Below, in pieces: positions 25,118-34,850 of a stretch of 38,330 bases of DNA; the stretch's first letter is position 1, and each line of letters opens with the position of its first letter. The notes under the pieces were generated by a model. The model was not told the origin of the DNA and did no database searches. It worked only from the letters and a program-made list of their open reading frames with translations. Made by a program: the position numbers and the translations under genes. Source of the DNA: an uncultured Sphingopyxis sp. (GTDB lineage Bacteria; Pseudomonadota; Alphaproteobacteria; Sphingomonadales; Sphingomonadaceae); NCBI GenBank assembly GCA_937957805.1, contig CALFXW010000202.1, positions 1 through 38,330 on the forward strand, given 5' to 3'.

Positions 25118-26337
25118 TTTTCCCACCATCCTGCTATCTCTTGCGGACGCGCGCGATAGGGGTTTCGCCGCGTCAATGCCAGCAACATTCCCATCGATAA
25201 GCACAAGGCCCAAAGCGATGAACCACCATAAGAGATAAAGGGCAATGTCATCCCCTTGGAGGGGAGGAGGTGGAGGTTGACCGCAATATTAATCAGCATC
25301 TGCCCCGCAAATTGCAGCACCAACCCCGAACCTGCCAATATGACGAATTGGTCCTGTTCCTCGCGCAGGCGGCGCAGCACGCGCACCACCAGCGCGACAT
25401 AGAGCAACAATATGCTTGCACATGCGAACAGGCCGAATTCTTCGCCGATGACCGAATAAATATAATCTGTATGCGCCTCTGGCAGGCGGAATTTGGCGGT
25501 GCCGGTAAAGGGGCCAGAACCAATCAGCCCCGAATTGGCCAGTGTATCCATCCCCCTGTCGACCTGCCCGCCATCACCTGCCCCGAACAAAAATGCGTCG
25601 ATGCGGTGGCGTGCATTGGCATAGAGGAAATAGGTGGCGACCATCCCCGCACTGGCCAGTCCGCCAATCCACGCCAATTTGCGCAAATCCAGTCCGGCGA
25701 TAAATGCCATAGCAAGCCAAGTGCCGCAAATCAGCACGGTCTGGCCAAAATCGGGCTGGCTCATCAACAATATGCTGATCAATAATGTGACCGCAAAGCT
25801 GAGCGACATGGCAGGTATTTTTTCATCTTCGCTGCCACAGGCGAGCAGCCAGCCCATGGAAACGGCGAACAAAGGTTTCAAAAATTCGGACGGTTGCAAG
25901 CGAAACAGGCCGCTGCCGATCCAGCGGGTCGAGCCATTCACCTCATGCCCCAAAAGCAACACGCCAAACAGCGCAAGCACGCCGACGACCGTCCCGATGA
26001 CCGCCCATTTGCGGATTTCGAATTTGGGACGCAGCCCGACCCAAAGCATGAGGAGAAGGCCAGAGCACACCCAGAATAGCTGCCGCCAGAGATAATATAA
26101 TTCGGGAACATTATGGCCGCGCCGCGCCGCCACGCGCGCACCCACCGGGCTGGCCACCGCGACGGCGAGCAGCCCGATGGCCATCAACCCGACAATCATC
26201 AGGAGGAGGCCGCGGTCCACCTCCGCATACCAGCGCGACAGGTCGCTCGAATCCGCGCGGGACAATGGCTGCGGCTTGCGCCGATGCTGCAAATTGCTGG
26301 GGATGATCGGCGCATTTTCGTCGCTATGGCTGGCCAT
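25114..26337 (-). CDS. ftsW: Septal peptidoglycan polymerase FtsW (SEDS family)
   Basis: The 407-residue SEDS protein polymerises lipid II at the septum together with FtsI. It has about ten transmembrane segments after a polar N-tail of roughly 45 residues. Typical segments are GHEVNGSTRWIGSGLFRLQPSEFLKP, MSQPDFGQTVLICGTWLAM and the conserved GMTLPFISYGGSSLWALCLSMGMLLAL near the C-terminus. The conserved aspartate of the SEDS active site is in QPDFGQT. It overlaps murD by 14 bases at its start and murG by 4 bases at its end. Length and motifs distinguish it from RodA by context. Confidence 0.95.
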   Translation of the reverse strand: MASHSDENAPIIPSNLQHRRKPQPLSRADSSDLSRWYAEVDRGLLLMIVGLMAIGLLAVAVASPVGARVAARRGHNVPELYYLWRQLFWVCSGLLLMLWVGLRPKFEIRKWAVIGTVVGVLALFGVLLLGHEVNGSTRWIGSGLFRLQPSEFLKPLFAVSMGWLLACGSEDEKIPAMSLSFAVTLLISILLMSQPDFGQTVLICGTWLAMAFIAGLDLRKLAWIGGLASAGMVATYFLYANARHRIDAFLFGAGDGGQVDRGMDTLANSGLIGSGPFTGTAKFRLPEAHTDYIYSVIGEEFGLFACASILLLYVALVVRVLRRLREEQDQFVILAGSGLVLQFAGQMLINIAVNLHLLPSKGMTLPFISYGGSSLWALCLSMGMLLALTRRNPYRARPQEIAGWWEK

Positions 26338-27670
26338 CTTGCCCCCCTATTTCCGCAACCAGCGCGCGAAAGGCATCGCCGCGCGCCTCAAAATCCCGAA
26401 ACTGGTCAAAACTGGCGGCAGCGGGGGAGAGGAGGATGATGTCCCCTGCCTTTGCCATCGCACGCGCACCGGCGAGCGCAGTTGCCAAATCGCCTGCATG
26501 GCTATGCCGCGCGCGTTCGCCAATGGCGCGGGCGAAATCGCCCGCCGCCTCCCCAATCAGCCAGGCATGGGCGACATAGCCCAGCCAATCGGCGCAGGGG
26601 CCAATATCCTTGCCCTTGGCGCGCCCCCCCAAAATCCAGTGGATGCGCGGTTTGCCATCCACCGGCGGCCATGCCGCGAGCGCGGGGGCGCTGCTGTCGG
26701 GGTTGGTCGCCTTGCTGTCATTATAATAGCGCACGCCCGCGACTTCGCCGACGAGTTCCATCCGGTGCGGCAGGCCGGGGTAGGAGGTGAGTCCCGCCAC
26801 AATCGCCATATCGTCAAGGCCCAGCGTGCGCAGCGCAGCGATGGCGACAGCGGCATTTTGCGCATTATGCGGCCCCTGTAATGCTGGCCAATGGCGTTGA
26901 TCACCGACGCTGATGTCCCTCGCCGACACGCGCACCCTGCGGTGGTGGATGCGGCTGGCAATCTGTCGGCTGGGGTCGTCATCGCAAGCGATAATCGCAA
27001 CACCGTCACTGTGCTGCATGGCAAACAGCCGTTCCTTGGACGCAGCATAGGCATGAAAATCGCCGCCATAGCGGTCGAGGTGGTCAGGGGTGATATTGGT
27101 CAGCACCGCCACATCGGCGGCAAGACTGTGGGTCAAATCAATCTGATAGCTGGACAGTTCGAGCACATAGACACCGCCTGCGGCCAGCGGTGCGCGCGAT
27201 AATATCGGCAGGCCGATATTGCCGCCCAGTTGCGCCGCCACGCCCGCCGAAACAAGGACGTGGTGGATCAGCGCGGTCGTCGTCGATTTGCCGTTGGTGC
27301 CAGTGATCGCCACCACCCGGTGCGCGGGCAAATGGGCGCGGGAGAGCGCGAATAATTCGATATCGCCGATGATGCGTTTGCCCATCTGGCGCGCCATTTT
27401 CGCCACCGGATGGCTGTCGAGCGGCACCCCGGGGGAGAGGAGGAGCGCATCACATTCGGCGAGCAACGCACCATCAATCGGCGCAATGGCCGCGCCCGCC
27501 GCTACCGCTGCGGCGCGCGCATCGTCCCTGTCATCCCAACCGCTGACCTTTGCCCCCGCCGCGACCATCGCCGCAACACTCGCCAGCCCCGTCCGCGCAA
27601 GGCCGAGCATGGCAAAATGCCGCCCGGCGACCCCGGGCCCAAGGGGAAAGATATCGTCCGTGCGGCTCAC
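26324..27670 (-). CDS. murD: UDP-MurNAc-L-alanine--D-glutamate ligase
   Basis: The 448-residue Mur ligase adds D-glutamate. The ATP loop is GTNGKSTTT at 124-132, followed by LELSSYQIDLTHSLAADVAVLTNITPDHLDRYG, which includes the family's carbamyl-lysine region nearby, and then YYNDSKATNPDS. The frame extends upstream to 27754 inside mraY. The real start is most likely the GTG at 27670 (VSRTDDIFPL), which overlaps the mraY TGA as GTGA. Its 3' end overlaps the start of ftsW by 14 bases. Confidence 0.95.
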   Translation of the reverse strand: MSRTDDIFPLGPGVAGRHFAMLGLARTGLASVAAMVAAGAKVSGWDDRDDARAAAVAAGAAIAPIDGALLAECDALLLSPGVPLDSHPVAKMARQMGKRIIGDIELFALSRAHLPAHRVVAITGTNGKSTTTALIHHVLVSAGVAAQLGGNIGLPILSRAPLAAGGVYVLELSSYQIDLTHSLAADVAVLTNITPDHLDRYGGDFHAYAASKERLFAMQHSDGVAIIACDDDPSRQIASRIHHRRVRVSARDISVGDQRHWPALQGPHNAQNAAVAIAALRTLGLDDMAIVAGLTSYPGLPHRMELVGEVAGVRYYNDSKATNPDSSAPALAAWPPVDGKPRIHWILGGRAKGKDIGPCADWLGYVAHAWLIGEAAGDFARAIGERARHSHAGDLATALAGARAMAKAGDIILLSPAAASFDQFRDFEARGDAFRALVAEIGGQDGQP

Positions 27671-28737
27671 CGGATTTTGAGCGTGGCGAGCCCCGCCAGC
27701 GCCAGCACGATGGATACGATCCAGAAACGCACGACCACGGTCGATTCGCTCCACCCCAATTGTTCGAAATGGTGGTGGATGGGGGCCATGCGGAACACGC
27801 GCCGGCCGGTGCGCTTGTAAAAGCCAACCTGGATGATGACCGACAAAGCCTCCACCACAAACAGGCCGCCAACCACCGCCAGCACAATTTCATGCTGCGC
27901 GGTGACCGCAATCGCGCCGAGCGCCCCGCCCAGCGCCAACGACCCCGTATCGCCCATGAATATCGCGGCAGGCGGCGCGTTAAACCATAGGAAGGCCAGC
28001 CCCGCGCCAATTATCGCGGCGCAGAATATCGCCAAATCGCCCGCCCCGACGACATGCGGTATGCCCAGATAGGCGGCAAATTTGGCGTTGCCGGTCAGAT
28101 AGGCGATGACCAAAAAGGTCAGGCTGGCGATAATCACCGGAAAGGTCGCCAGCCCGTCCAGCCCATCGGTCAGATTGACCGCATTGCCCGCGCCGACAAT
28201 GACCAGCATCGCAAACACATAATAAAAATAACTAAGTTCAACATATTGGCCCGAAACAAAGGGCAGATAAAGCCCGGTTCCGGTGCGCTGGAGGATGAGC
28301 ATACAAGCAATGCCCGCCACCGCAAATTCGGCGAGCAGACGGATTTTACCCGACACCCCCTTGTGGCTGCGTTTGGTCACCTTGTCATAATCATCGAGGA
28401 AACCAATGCAGCCAAAACCCAGCGTCACGAACAAACAGGCCCAGACCAGGCTGTTCGACAAATCCATCCACAGCAAAGACGAAATGGTGAGCGAGATGAG
28501 GATCATCAGCCCGCCCATCGTCGGCGTGCCCCGTTTGGCGAGGTGGCTTTGCGGCCCATCTTCACGGATGGGTTGGCCCTTGCCCTGCTTGACGCGCAAC
28601 ATCATGATGAATTTGGGCGCGATGATGAGGCCGATGAGCATCGCCGTCGCAATCGCCGCGCCCGACCGAAAGCTGAGATAGCGGATAAGGTTGAGCGGGC
28701 CGGGAAAACCCAAATGTTCCGCGAGCAGATATAACAT
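27667..28737 (-). CDS. mraY: Phospho-MurNAc-pentapeptide translocase MraY
   Basis: This 356-residue polytopic enzyme transfers phospho-MurNAc-pentapeptide to undecaprenyl phosphate to give lipid I. Catalytic features are DDYDK at 115-119, NLTDGLDGLA at about 188-197, FMGDTGSLALGG and the HHHFEQLGW motif near the C-terminus. About ten transmembrane helices are visible. The start overlaps the murF stop (TAATG), and the end overlaps the murD GTG by four bases. Confidence 0.97.
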   Translation of the reverse strand: MLYLLAEHLGFPGPLNLIRYLSFRSGAAIATAMLIGLIIAPKFIMMLRVKQGKGQPIREDGPQSHLAKRGTPTMGGLMILISLTISSLLWMDLSNSLVWACLFVTLGFGCIGFLDDYDKVTKRSHKGVSGKIRLLAEFAVAGIACMLILQRTGTGLYLPFVSGQYVELSYFYYVFAMLVIVGAGNAVNLTDGLDGLATFPVIIASLTFLVIAYLTGNAKFAAYLGIPHVVGAGDLAIFCAAIIGAGLAFLWFNAPPAAIFMGDTGSLALGGALGAIAVTAQHEIVLAVVGGLFVVEALSVIIQVGFYKRTGRRVFRMAPIHHHFEQLGWSESTVVVRFWIVSIVLALAGLATLKIR

Positions 28738-30146
28738 TATGCACCCCCGCCCGTCAGCGCGGTAACGACGCGCGACAGGCCGACCGAATTGGAACCTTTG
28801 ACCAACAGTCGATCCCCGTCACATAATGCGCGCGAAATATCGTCTGCCAGCCCTTCTATATTGTCGCCATGCGCGAATGCGATGCGTCCTTCAAGTGCAT
28901 GCGTGAGCGGAGCCATTTCGCCCCCCACCAGCCAGGCAAATTGCACCCCGGCGGCGCACAGGTCATCGGCCAATGCCGCATGATAATGGTCGGATTGCGC
29001 GCCCAATTCCTTCATCGCGCCGAGCAGCGCCAATGCGCGGCCCCTGCCCGCCGCGTCCCGCCCCAATTGGGCGATGGTCGCGCGCATCGATGCCGGGTTG
29101 GCGTTATAGCTTTCATCGATGAGCAGCGCCTGCCCGCCCGATGACAACGTCAGTTCATGCCGCGCACCGCGCCCCGCCAGCCCCGGCAAATCCGCCAGCG
29201 CCAGCCCGGCAGCGGCAAGGTCGCCGCCCACCGCATCGACCGCCGCCAGCACCGCCATGGCATTGGCGACCCAATGTTCGCCGGGCGGGGCGAGTTGAAA
29301 GCATAATGTGCGCCCTGCCCATTCGGCGGTGACCAGCGATCCGCCGGTCAGGCTGTCACCCACCCAGTCGCGCGCGCGCGGCATCGCCCCTGCACTGATG
29401 CCAAAACGGACGATGTGCGCCGCCCCCGCATTGTGCGCCGCTGCTGCCAACCGGTCGGCAAAGTGGCTGTCGTGCGGGATGATGGCATGACCCCCAGCCT
29501 CCAGCCCGGCAAAAATCTCCGCCTTGGCATCGGCAATTTGTTCGACCCCGGTAAAATGGCCAACATGCGCGGGCGCAATGGTGGTGATGATGGCGACGTG
29601 CGGGCGCACCAGTGTCGTCAATTCGGCCAGTTCGCCGACATGGTTCATCCCCATTTCGAGCACCGCAAAACGCGCATCACGCGGCATCCGCGCGAGGCTG
29701 AGCGGCACGCCGGTATGGTTATTATAGCTTTTGACCGATTTATGGACACGGCCGGGGCTATGGCGGCTGAGCGCGGCGGCCAGCGCTTCCTTGGTGCCGG
29801 TCTTGCCCGCCGATCCGGTCACCCCGATGATCCGCCCCGCGCAGCGCGCGCGTGCCGCACGGGCCAAAGCCTGAAGCGAGGTGAATGAATCTGCCACCTG
29901 TACATGCGGCGCATCAATCGCCTGTTCGCAGATGACGCCTGCCGCACCCGCCGCCAACGCGCGTTCGATATAGGCATGGCCATCGGCCTGTTCGCCGCGC
30001 ATGGCGATGAACAAATGGCCCGGCTCCACCTCTCGGCTGTCGAAACTGACGCCGGTCACGACAAATCCTTCGGACAGGCGGCCGCCAGTCGCCGCAGCGA
30101 TTTCGCTGCCGCTCCACAGGGGTTTAAGGCGCATGGCCATATTCAT
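28737..30146 (-). CDS. murF: UDP-MurNAc-tripeptide--D-alanyl-D-alanine ligase
   Basis: The 469-residue Mur ligase joins D-Ala-D-Ala, made by Ddl, to the UDP-MurNAc tripeptide. The N-terminal substrate domain has VSFDSREVEPGHLFIAMRGE, the ATP loop is GSAGKTGTKE at 111-120, and LEMGMNHVGELAEL and IDESYNANPASMRA follow in the expected order. The ATG at 30146 overlaps the murE stop and has a GAGGAAG ribosome site; ATGs two and four codons later are also possible. Confidence 0.97.
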   Translation of the reverse strand: MNMAMRLKPLWSGSEIAAATGGRLSEGFVVTGVSFDSREVEPGHLFIAMRGEQADGHAYIERALAAGAAGVICEQAIDAPHVQVADSFTSLQALARAARARCAGRIIGVTGSAGKTGTKEALAAALSRHSPGRVHKSVKSYNNHTGVPLSLARMPRDARFAVLEMGMNHVGELAELTTLVRPHVAIITTIAPAHVGHFTGVEQIADAKAEIFAGLEAGGHAIIPHDSHFADRLAAAAHNAGAAHIVRFGISAGAMPRARDWVGDSLTGGSLVTAEWAGRTLCFQLAPPGEHWVANAMAVLAAVDAVGGDLAAAGLALADLPGLAGRGARHELTLSSGGQALLIDESYNANPASMRATIAQLGRDAAGRGRALALLGAMKELGAQSDHYHAALADDLCAAGVQFAWLVGGEMAPLTHALEGRIAFAHGDNIEGLADDISRALCDGDRLLVKGSNSVGLSRVVTALTGGGA

Positions 30147-31591
30147 CGCGCTGCTTCCTCCCGCGCGACGCTGGCATCATCAAAGGGGAGGATGCGCTCA
30201 TCCGCCCCGCGCCCGATAATCTGCCCCTGTTCATGCCCCTTTCCAGCGATGAGAATGATGTCCCCTTCGCGCGCTTCACCAATCGCCATCGCTATGGCAT
30301 CGCGCCGTCCCGCCACATTGCGCGCTTGGGGAACGGCGGCGCAAATGGCGGCACGGATGCATGCTGCATCTTCGCCGCGCGGATTATCATCGGTGACGAT
30401 GACATGGTCTGCTCCAGCCATCGCCGCGCGACCCATTTCGGGGCGCTTGCCGGCATCCCGGTCGCCGCCCGCCCCAAAAACGATGATCAGCCGCCCCGCC
30501 GTGTGGGCGCGCAGCGCGTCGAGCGCGGCGATTATCGCGTCAGGGGTGTGCGCATAATCAATATATATGGGGGCGCCGCTGCGCGTCAGCCCCGCGCGTT
30601 CGAGCCGCCCGCGCACCGGCTGCACCCGCGCGAGCGCCGATAATGTCGTGCGCGCATCCCCGCCCGTCGCCATCACCAGTGCAGCGGCAACCAGCGCATT
30701 GGCCGCCTGATAGGCACCAATGAGCGGCAGATTGACCGAAATGTCGCCCAGATCCGCGACTTGGAGGGTGAGCGTCTGCCCCAAGGGGCCGGGCGCGCGG
30801 GAGAGAAGCCGGATGGCGTCACCATTTTCGCCCACGCGCCAGATTTTCAACCCGCGCGCCGATGCATGCGCCGCAACCTCTGCCGAACGGGGGTCATCCG
30901 CCCAGATAATCGCATGGCCGCCCGTCGCCACAACCTCGTCAAACAGGCGCATTTTGGCGGCGAAATAAGCGTCCATATCGCCATGATAGTCGAGGTGATC
31001 GCGCGACAAATTGGTAAAGGCGGCGGCCATGACCTGTGGCCCTTCGCAGCGATATTGGTCAAGCCCGTGGCTCGACGCCTCATAGGCAAGGTGGCTCACC
31101 CCTTCGCGCGTCAAGCCCGCCAGATTGGCCAGAAAGGTAACAATGTCGGGCGTTGTAAGCCCAGTTTTGACCTGTTCGTCGGCGGTCGTCACCCCCAAGG
31201 TGCCGATGGATGCGGCGACATACCCCGCCATCCGCCATAATTGCCGGGTTAGTTCAACCGTTGAAGTCTTGCCATTGGTGCCGGTGACCGCGACCAGATG
31301 TGCGGGCGCTGCGTCAAACCAGCGCGCGGCGGCACGCGCAAAGGCCCGGCGCGGCAGCGGATCGGCGATATGGACAGCGCCGGCAACCTGTGCCTCGCCC
31401 CGTGCGACGACCGCGACCGCGCCCGACCGGACGGCTGCATCGATGACGCTTTCGCCGTCAAAGCGCGCACCCTGAAAGGCGCCGAACAGGCAATGGGGCA
31501 CAATTTGCCGATGGTCGATGGCAACCCCGGCAATATCGATGGCAGCGGCCGTGGCATCCAGCCCGTCCACCAATGCGCCCAATTTCCTCAC
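30143..31591 (-). CDS. murE: UDP-MurNAc-L-Ala-D-Glu--meso-diaminopimelate ligase
   Basis: The 482-residue Mur ligase adds the third residue of the stem peptide. The ATP loop is GTNGKTST at 104-111. The central motif NLSRDHLDYHGDMDAYFAAK at 194-213 includes the lysine expected to be carbamylated. DNPRGE at 402-407 carries the DNPR signature for meso-diaminopimelate rather than lysine, as expected for a Gram-negative wall. It overlaps ftsI (start) and murF (end) by four bases. This is the genuine murE of the cluster. A different murE fragment lies at 38203-38328. Confidence 0.97.
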   Translation of the reverse strand: MRKLGALVDGLDATAAAIDIAGVAIDHRQIVPHCLFGAFQGARFDGESVIDAAVRSGAVAVVARGEAQVAGAVHIADPLPRRAFARAAARWFDAAPAHLVAVTGTNGKTSTVELTRQLWRMAGYVAASIGTLGVTTADEQVKTGLTTPDIVTFLANLAGLTREGVSHLAYEASSHGLDQYRCEGPQVMAAAFTNLSRDHLDYHGDMDAYFAAKMRLFDEVVATGGHAIIWADDPRSAEVAAHASARGLKIWRVGENGDAIRLLSRAPGPLGQTLTLQVADLGDISVNLPLIGAYQAANALVAAALVMATGGDARTTLSALARVQPVRGRLERAGLTRSGAPIYIDYAHTPDAIIAALDALRAHTAGRLIIVFGAGGDRDAGKRPEMGRAAMAGADHVIVTDDNPRGEDAACIRAAICAAVPQARNVAGRRDAIAMAIGEAREGDIILIAGKGHEQGQIIGRGADERILPFDDASVAREEAAR

Positions 31592-33351
31592 CGCTCACTC
31601 CTCGGTTTCCAGAGCAGGGGTTCAAGGTCGGAAATATCGACATCATGCGTCAGGTCGGGATAGACGCCAAGCATCGCCCCGGTGCGCTGCACCACACGGC
31701 GCACAACCGGCGCTGCGGTATAAGCGGCGGTGCGCTGCCCCAGTGAATAGGCATTGCCCGGTGGCCGGTCGATCATCACCAGCACCACATAGCGCGGACG
31801 ATCCATCGGGAACACCGCGGCAAAGGTCGCGACAATCGAATTGCCAGCATAGCTGCCCCCAATCACCCGCTCGGCTGTGCCGGTCTTACCCCCGACGCGA
31901 TAACCGGGTGCATCCGCGCTCTTGCCCGTGCCGCTTTTGACGATCATCCGCAGCAATTGGCGCATGCGCGCGCTGGTCGCCTCGGTAAAGACGCGCCGGC
32001 CCCGCGCTGGCGCTTCGCCCGGTTCGATGCGGCGGATGGTGGCGGGCCGATAAATGCCGCCGTTCACCAATGCGGCATAGGCGCTGGCAAGGTGGAGCGG
32101 GGTGACCTGCACCGAATGGCCGAAACCTGCGGTCATCGTCGTCGTCCGGCCCCATGGCGCTGCCCAACGCGGACGACCACGCTCGGGCAGTTCGATGGAT
32201 GGGCGACGGTCAAAATCCAGCGCGCGGAATGTTGCCTGCAACCGCTGCTGACCCAACGCATCGGCAATTTGCGCCGCAACGATGTTTGATGAATGGACCA
32301 ACATTTCGGGGACATTCATCCAGCGACGGATGGCGTGCGCATCATCGATGGTCTGCCCGCCGATATGGAGCGCATGGGTCGCGTCATAGCGGCGCGACAT
32401 GTCGGTCACGACCCCTGCATCCATTGCGGCCGCAACGGTAATCGGCTTAAAGGTCGAACCCAGTTCAAAAGTCGTATAGCTGACGCTGTTCCATTGCGCC
32501 TCAGGGCTCGCAAAGCGGACATTATTGGGGTCGAAATTGGGCACCGACGACATGGCGAGCACTTCGCCGCTATCGACATCGAGGATCAGGCCCGACCCGC
32601 CCTTGGCCTCCAAAGCTGTGACCGCGTTGGATAGTTCAAGGTCGAGCGCCGCTTGCACCCGCGTATCAATCGACAGTGCAATGGGCGCACCATTGGTGCC
32701 ATTATGGCGCAGCTGCGCATCAAACTGCCGCTCCACCCCCATGCCATCATCGGGGCCGCGCGCCACAAAGCCGAGCAAATGCGCACCAACGCGCCCTTGG
32801 GGGTATAATCGTTCGGCAACTTCGGGATATTCAAAACCAATATCGGCCAGTTCATTGACAGCGTTCAACTGCGCGGGCGTCGCACGATGGCGCACAACAC
32901 AGGCATTACGGCAATTGAGCCGACGATAGAAACTTGCCGCATCGCTGTCTGGAAAAATACGCGCCAATTGCTCGGCGAGCCAATGCCGGTCATGCATCAG
33001 GCGCGATGGCACGACGCGTATCGAATGCACGGGGATGGTGCGCGCCAGCGGCACGCCGTTGCGGTCGACAATATCGGCCCGGTTCATCACCGAACCCATC
33101 GAGGCAGCGGGTGTTTCAAACAGGCCGGTGACGAACACTTGCCCGATACGCAACAGCAAGATGATGGTGATGACGACGAGCACCGCCAAGATTATGCCTA
33201 TCCGCCGGTCGGCCAGCAGCGCAAATCGCTGACGATTTTCGGCGCGGCGCATCGGCTGGGGCTGCGATACACCCTGCGCAATCGAATGCGACACCGCTTG
33301 CGGCACCCAATGGCCCTGCTGTCCGGGCGATGGGACAAGAACGGATGCCAT
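31588..33351 (-). CDS. ftsI: Septal transpeptidase FtsI (PBP3)
   Basis: The 587-residue class B penicillin-binding protein cross-links septal peptidoglycan in the periplasm. A polar cytoplasmic tail of about 48 residues precedes a single transmembrane helix at about 51-70. Then comes the dimerisation domain (DIVDRNGVPLARTI at 93-106) and the transpeptidase domain with the catalytic STFK at 299-302, SSN at 354-356 and KTG at 489-491. All active-site residues are present. It is 12 bases behind ftsL and overlaps murE by four bases. Confidence 0.97.
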   Translation of the reverse strand: MASVLVPSPGQQGHWVPQAVSHSIAQGVSQPQPMRRAENRQRFALLADRRIGIILAVLVVITIILLLRIGQVFVTGLFETPAASMGSVMNRADIVDRNGVPLARTIPVHSIRVVPSRLMHDRHWLAEQLARIFPDSDAASFYRRLNCRNACVVRHRATPAQLNAVNELADIGFEYPEVAERLYPQGRVGAHLLGFVARGPDDGMGVERQFDAQLRHNGTNGAPIALSIDTRVQAALDLELSNAVTALEAKGGSGLILDVDSGEVLAMSSVPNFDPNNVRFASPEAQWNSVSYTTFELGSTFKPITVAAAMDAGVVTDMSRRYDATHALHIGGQTIDDAHAIRRWMNVPEMLVHSSNIVAAQIADALGQQRLQATFRALDFDRRPSIELPERGRPRWAAPWGRTTTMTAGFGHSVQVTPLHLASAYAALVNGGIYRPATIRRIEPGEAPARGRRVFTEATSARMRQLLRMIVKSGTGKSADAPGYRVGGKTGTAERVIGGSYAGNSIVATFAAVFPMDRPRYVVLVMIDRPPGNAYSLGQRTAAYTAAPVVRRVVQRTGAMLGVYPDLTHDVDISDLEPLLWKPRSER

Positions 33352-33363
33352 CGCCGCCGCCCT

Positions 33364-33873
33364 TTAACGACGCAGCGCGGGAACGGCCGGGCTGGCGAGC
33401 GCCACGGTGCGGCGCATATCACCCACGACGCTGGCGGTGACGGCGACCTGTTCCGCGCGCGGCGCTGGCGCATCCTGCGTCGTATCACCATCATCTGCCG
33501 TGGACGCAGCGCTGACCGGCACGTCGTTGACCGCAACCATGATTGGCGCCTGGGGTTGCACCCCGCTGGGCACCTCCAAATTGTCGAGGTTGGCCAGCGC
33601 GCGCTCCGAACGCAGATATTGGGCGGGGCCGGGCGGGGCATAGCCAAACAATTCACCGTTCCAATGTTCGAGTTGATCGGCGGTGGAAAGCACCGCGATG
33701 TCCCCCTCAATCATCCGGTTTTCTGCGCGCAATTGCGTCACTTGCGCGCGTACGCGCTGTAATTCGCTGCGCGTCGAAGATACGGGCAGGCTGATGGAGT
33801 AAGTGAAAAACGCTGCGATAGTCAGCAACACAATGACACTCAGACCCTGCAATTTACGCGCTGCGAACATCAT
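33364..33873 (-). CDS. ftsL: Cell division protein FtsL
   Basis: The call rests on position and architecture, since FtsL sequences are poorly conserved. It is a 169-residue protein between rsmH and ftsI with one transmembrane helix at about 10-30 and a coiled coil at about 33-65 (SELQRVRAQVTQLRAENRMIEGD). FtsL pairs with FtsB and links to FtsQ and FtsWI in the divisome. The C-terminal 100 residues are a Pro/Ala/Thr-rich tail, so the protein is longer than the E. coli form (121). The ATG overlaps the rsmH stop, and a second ATG follows directly. Confidence 0.88.
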   Translation of the reverse strand: MMFAARKLQGLSVIVLLTIAAFFTYSISLPVSSTRSELQRVRAQVTQLRAENRMIEGDIAVLSTADQLEHWNGELFGYAPPGPAQYLRSERALANLDNLEVPSGVQPQAPIMVAVNDVPVSAASTADDGDTTQDAPAPRAEQVAVTASVVGDMRRTVALASPAVPALRR

Positions 33874-34850
33874 CGGCTCACCCTCCCCAATTTTTCAAAG
33901 CCAGTGCCAACCGCACTCCCCCAAGCGGGCGCATCGGTCCGCACCGCCGCGCGCAGCACCGCCGAACGCGCGCGCGGATTGGCCGCCAATTCTGCCGCGC
34001 CCGCACGCACCGCGCGCGCGACGCTCCGAAAACTGGGGGATGGGCCGGTATGACGGACGGGCAAATGGCGCGACGATTGTGCTGTGCCGCCACTTCGTGC
34101 GCGCAGGAAATTTTTGACGATCCGGTCTTCCAAACTGTGAAAGGCAACCACCGCCAGCCGCCCACCGGGGCGCAGTACGCGCTCCGCCGCCGCCAGCCCG
34201 CGCTCCAACTCGCCCAATTCATCATTCACATGGATGCGAATGGCCTGAAAACTGCGCGTTGCAGGGTCTTTGGGTGCGCCCTGCCGATGGCCGAGCGCGC
34301 GCCGCACCACTGCCGCCAGTTCACCGGTGCGGGTTAATGGCCGCGCCGCAACAATCGCGCGGGCAACGCGGCGCGACTGCCGTTCCTCCCCATAATGAAA
34401 GAGGACATCGGCAATTTCGCCTTCATCAGCGCTGTTAATCCAGTCGGCGGCACCGGCCCCGCCCTTTTCCATCGCCATGGAAAGCGGCCCGTCGACGGCA
34501 AAGGAAAAGCCGCGTTCGGCCCGATCGATCTGCATCGAGGAAACACCGATGTCGAGCGTGACACCATCGACCTTGTCCGCGCCCGCCGCCGCCGCAATGG
34601 CGTCGAGCGTCGAATAACGCCCCTCCACCAGCGTCAGCCGCCCGCCGTGCACCGCAACCATCACCTGACCTTCGGATATGGCGTCGCCATCGCGGTCAAT
34701 GGCGATGACCGATGCACCGCGCGCCAATATCGCGCTGCTGTAACCGCCCGCGCCAAATGTGCCGTCGATATGGGTCTCACCCGCCATGGGAGTCAGCGCG
34801 GCGACCACTTCGTTGAGGAGGACGGGGATATGCGGGGCAGCAGCGCTCAC
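33870..34850 (-). CDS. rsmH: 16S rRNA (cytosine-1402-N4)-methyltransferase
   Basis: This 326-residue SAM-dependent enzyme (MraW) methylates C1402 of 16S rRNA in the ribosomal P site. Motifs are HIPVLLNEVV at 7-16, the SAM-binding DGTFGAGGYSSAIL at 29-42, DIGVSSMQIDRAERGFSF and the C-terminal LRPGGRLAVVAFHSLEDRIVKNF. It overlaps mraZ at its start and ftsL at its end, the usual layout at the head of dcw clusters. Confidence 0.97.
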   Translation of the reverse strand: MSAAAPHIPVLLNEVVAALTPMAGETHIDGTFGAGGYSSAILARGASVIAIDRDGDAISEGQVMVAVHGGRLTLVEGRYSTLDAIAAAAGADKVDGVTLDIGVSSMQIDRAERGFSFAVDGPLSMAMEKGGAGAADWINSADEGEIADVLFHYGEERQSRRVARAIVAARPLTRTGELAAVVRRALGHRQGAPKDPATRSFQAIRIHVNDELGELERGLAAAERVLRPGGRLAVVAFHSLEDRIVKNFLRARSGGTAQSSRHLPVRHTGPSPSFRSVARAVRAGAAELAANPRARSAVLRAAVRTDAPAWGSAVGTGFEKLGRVSR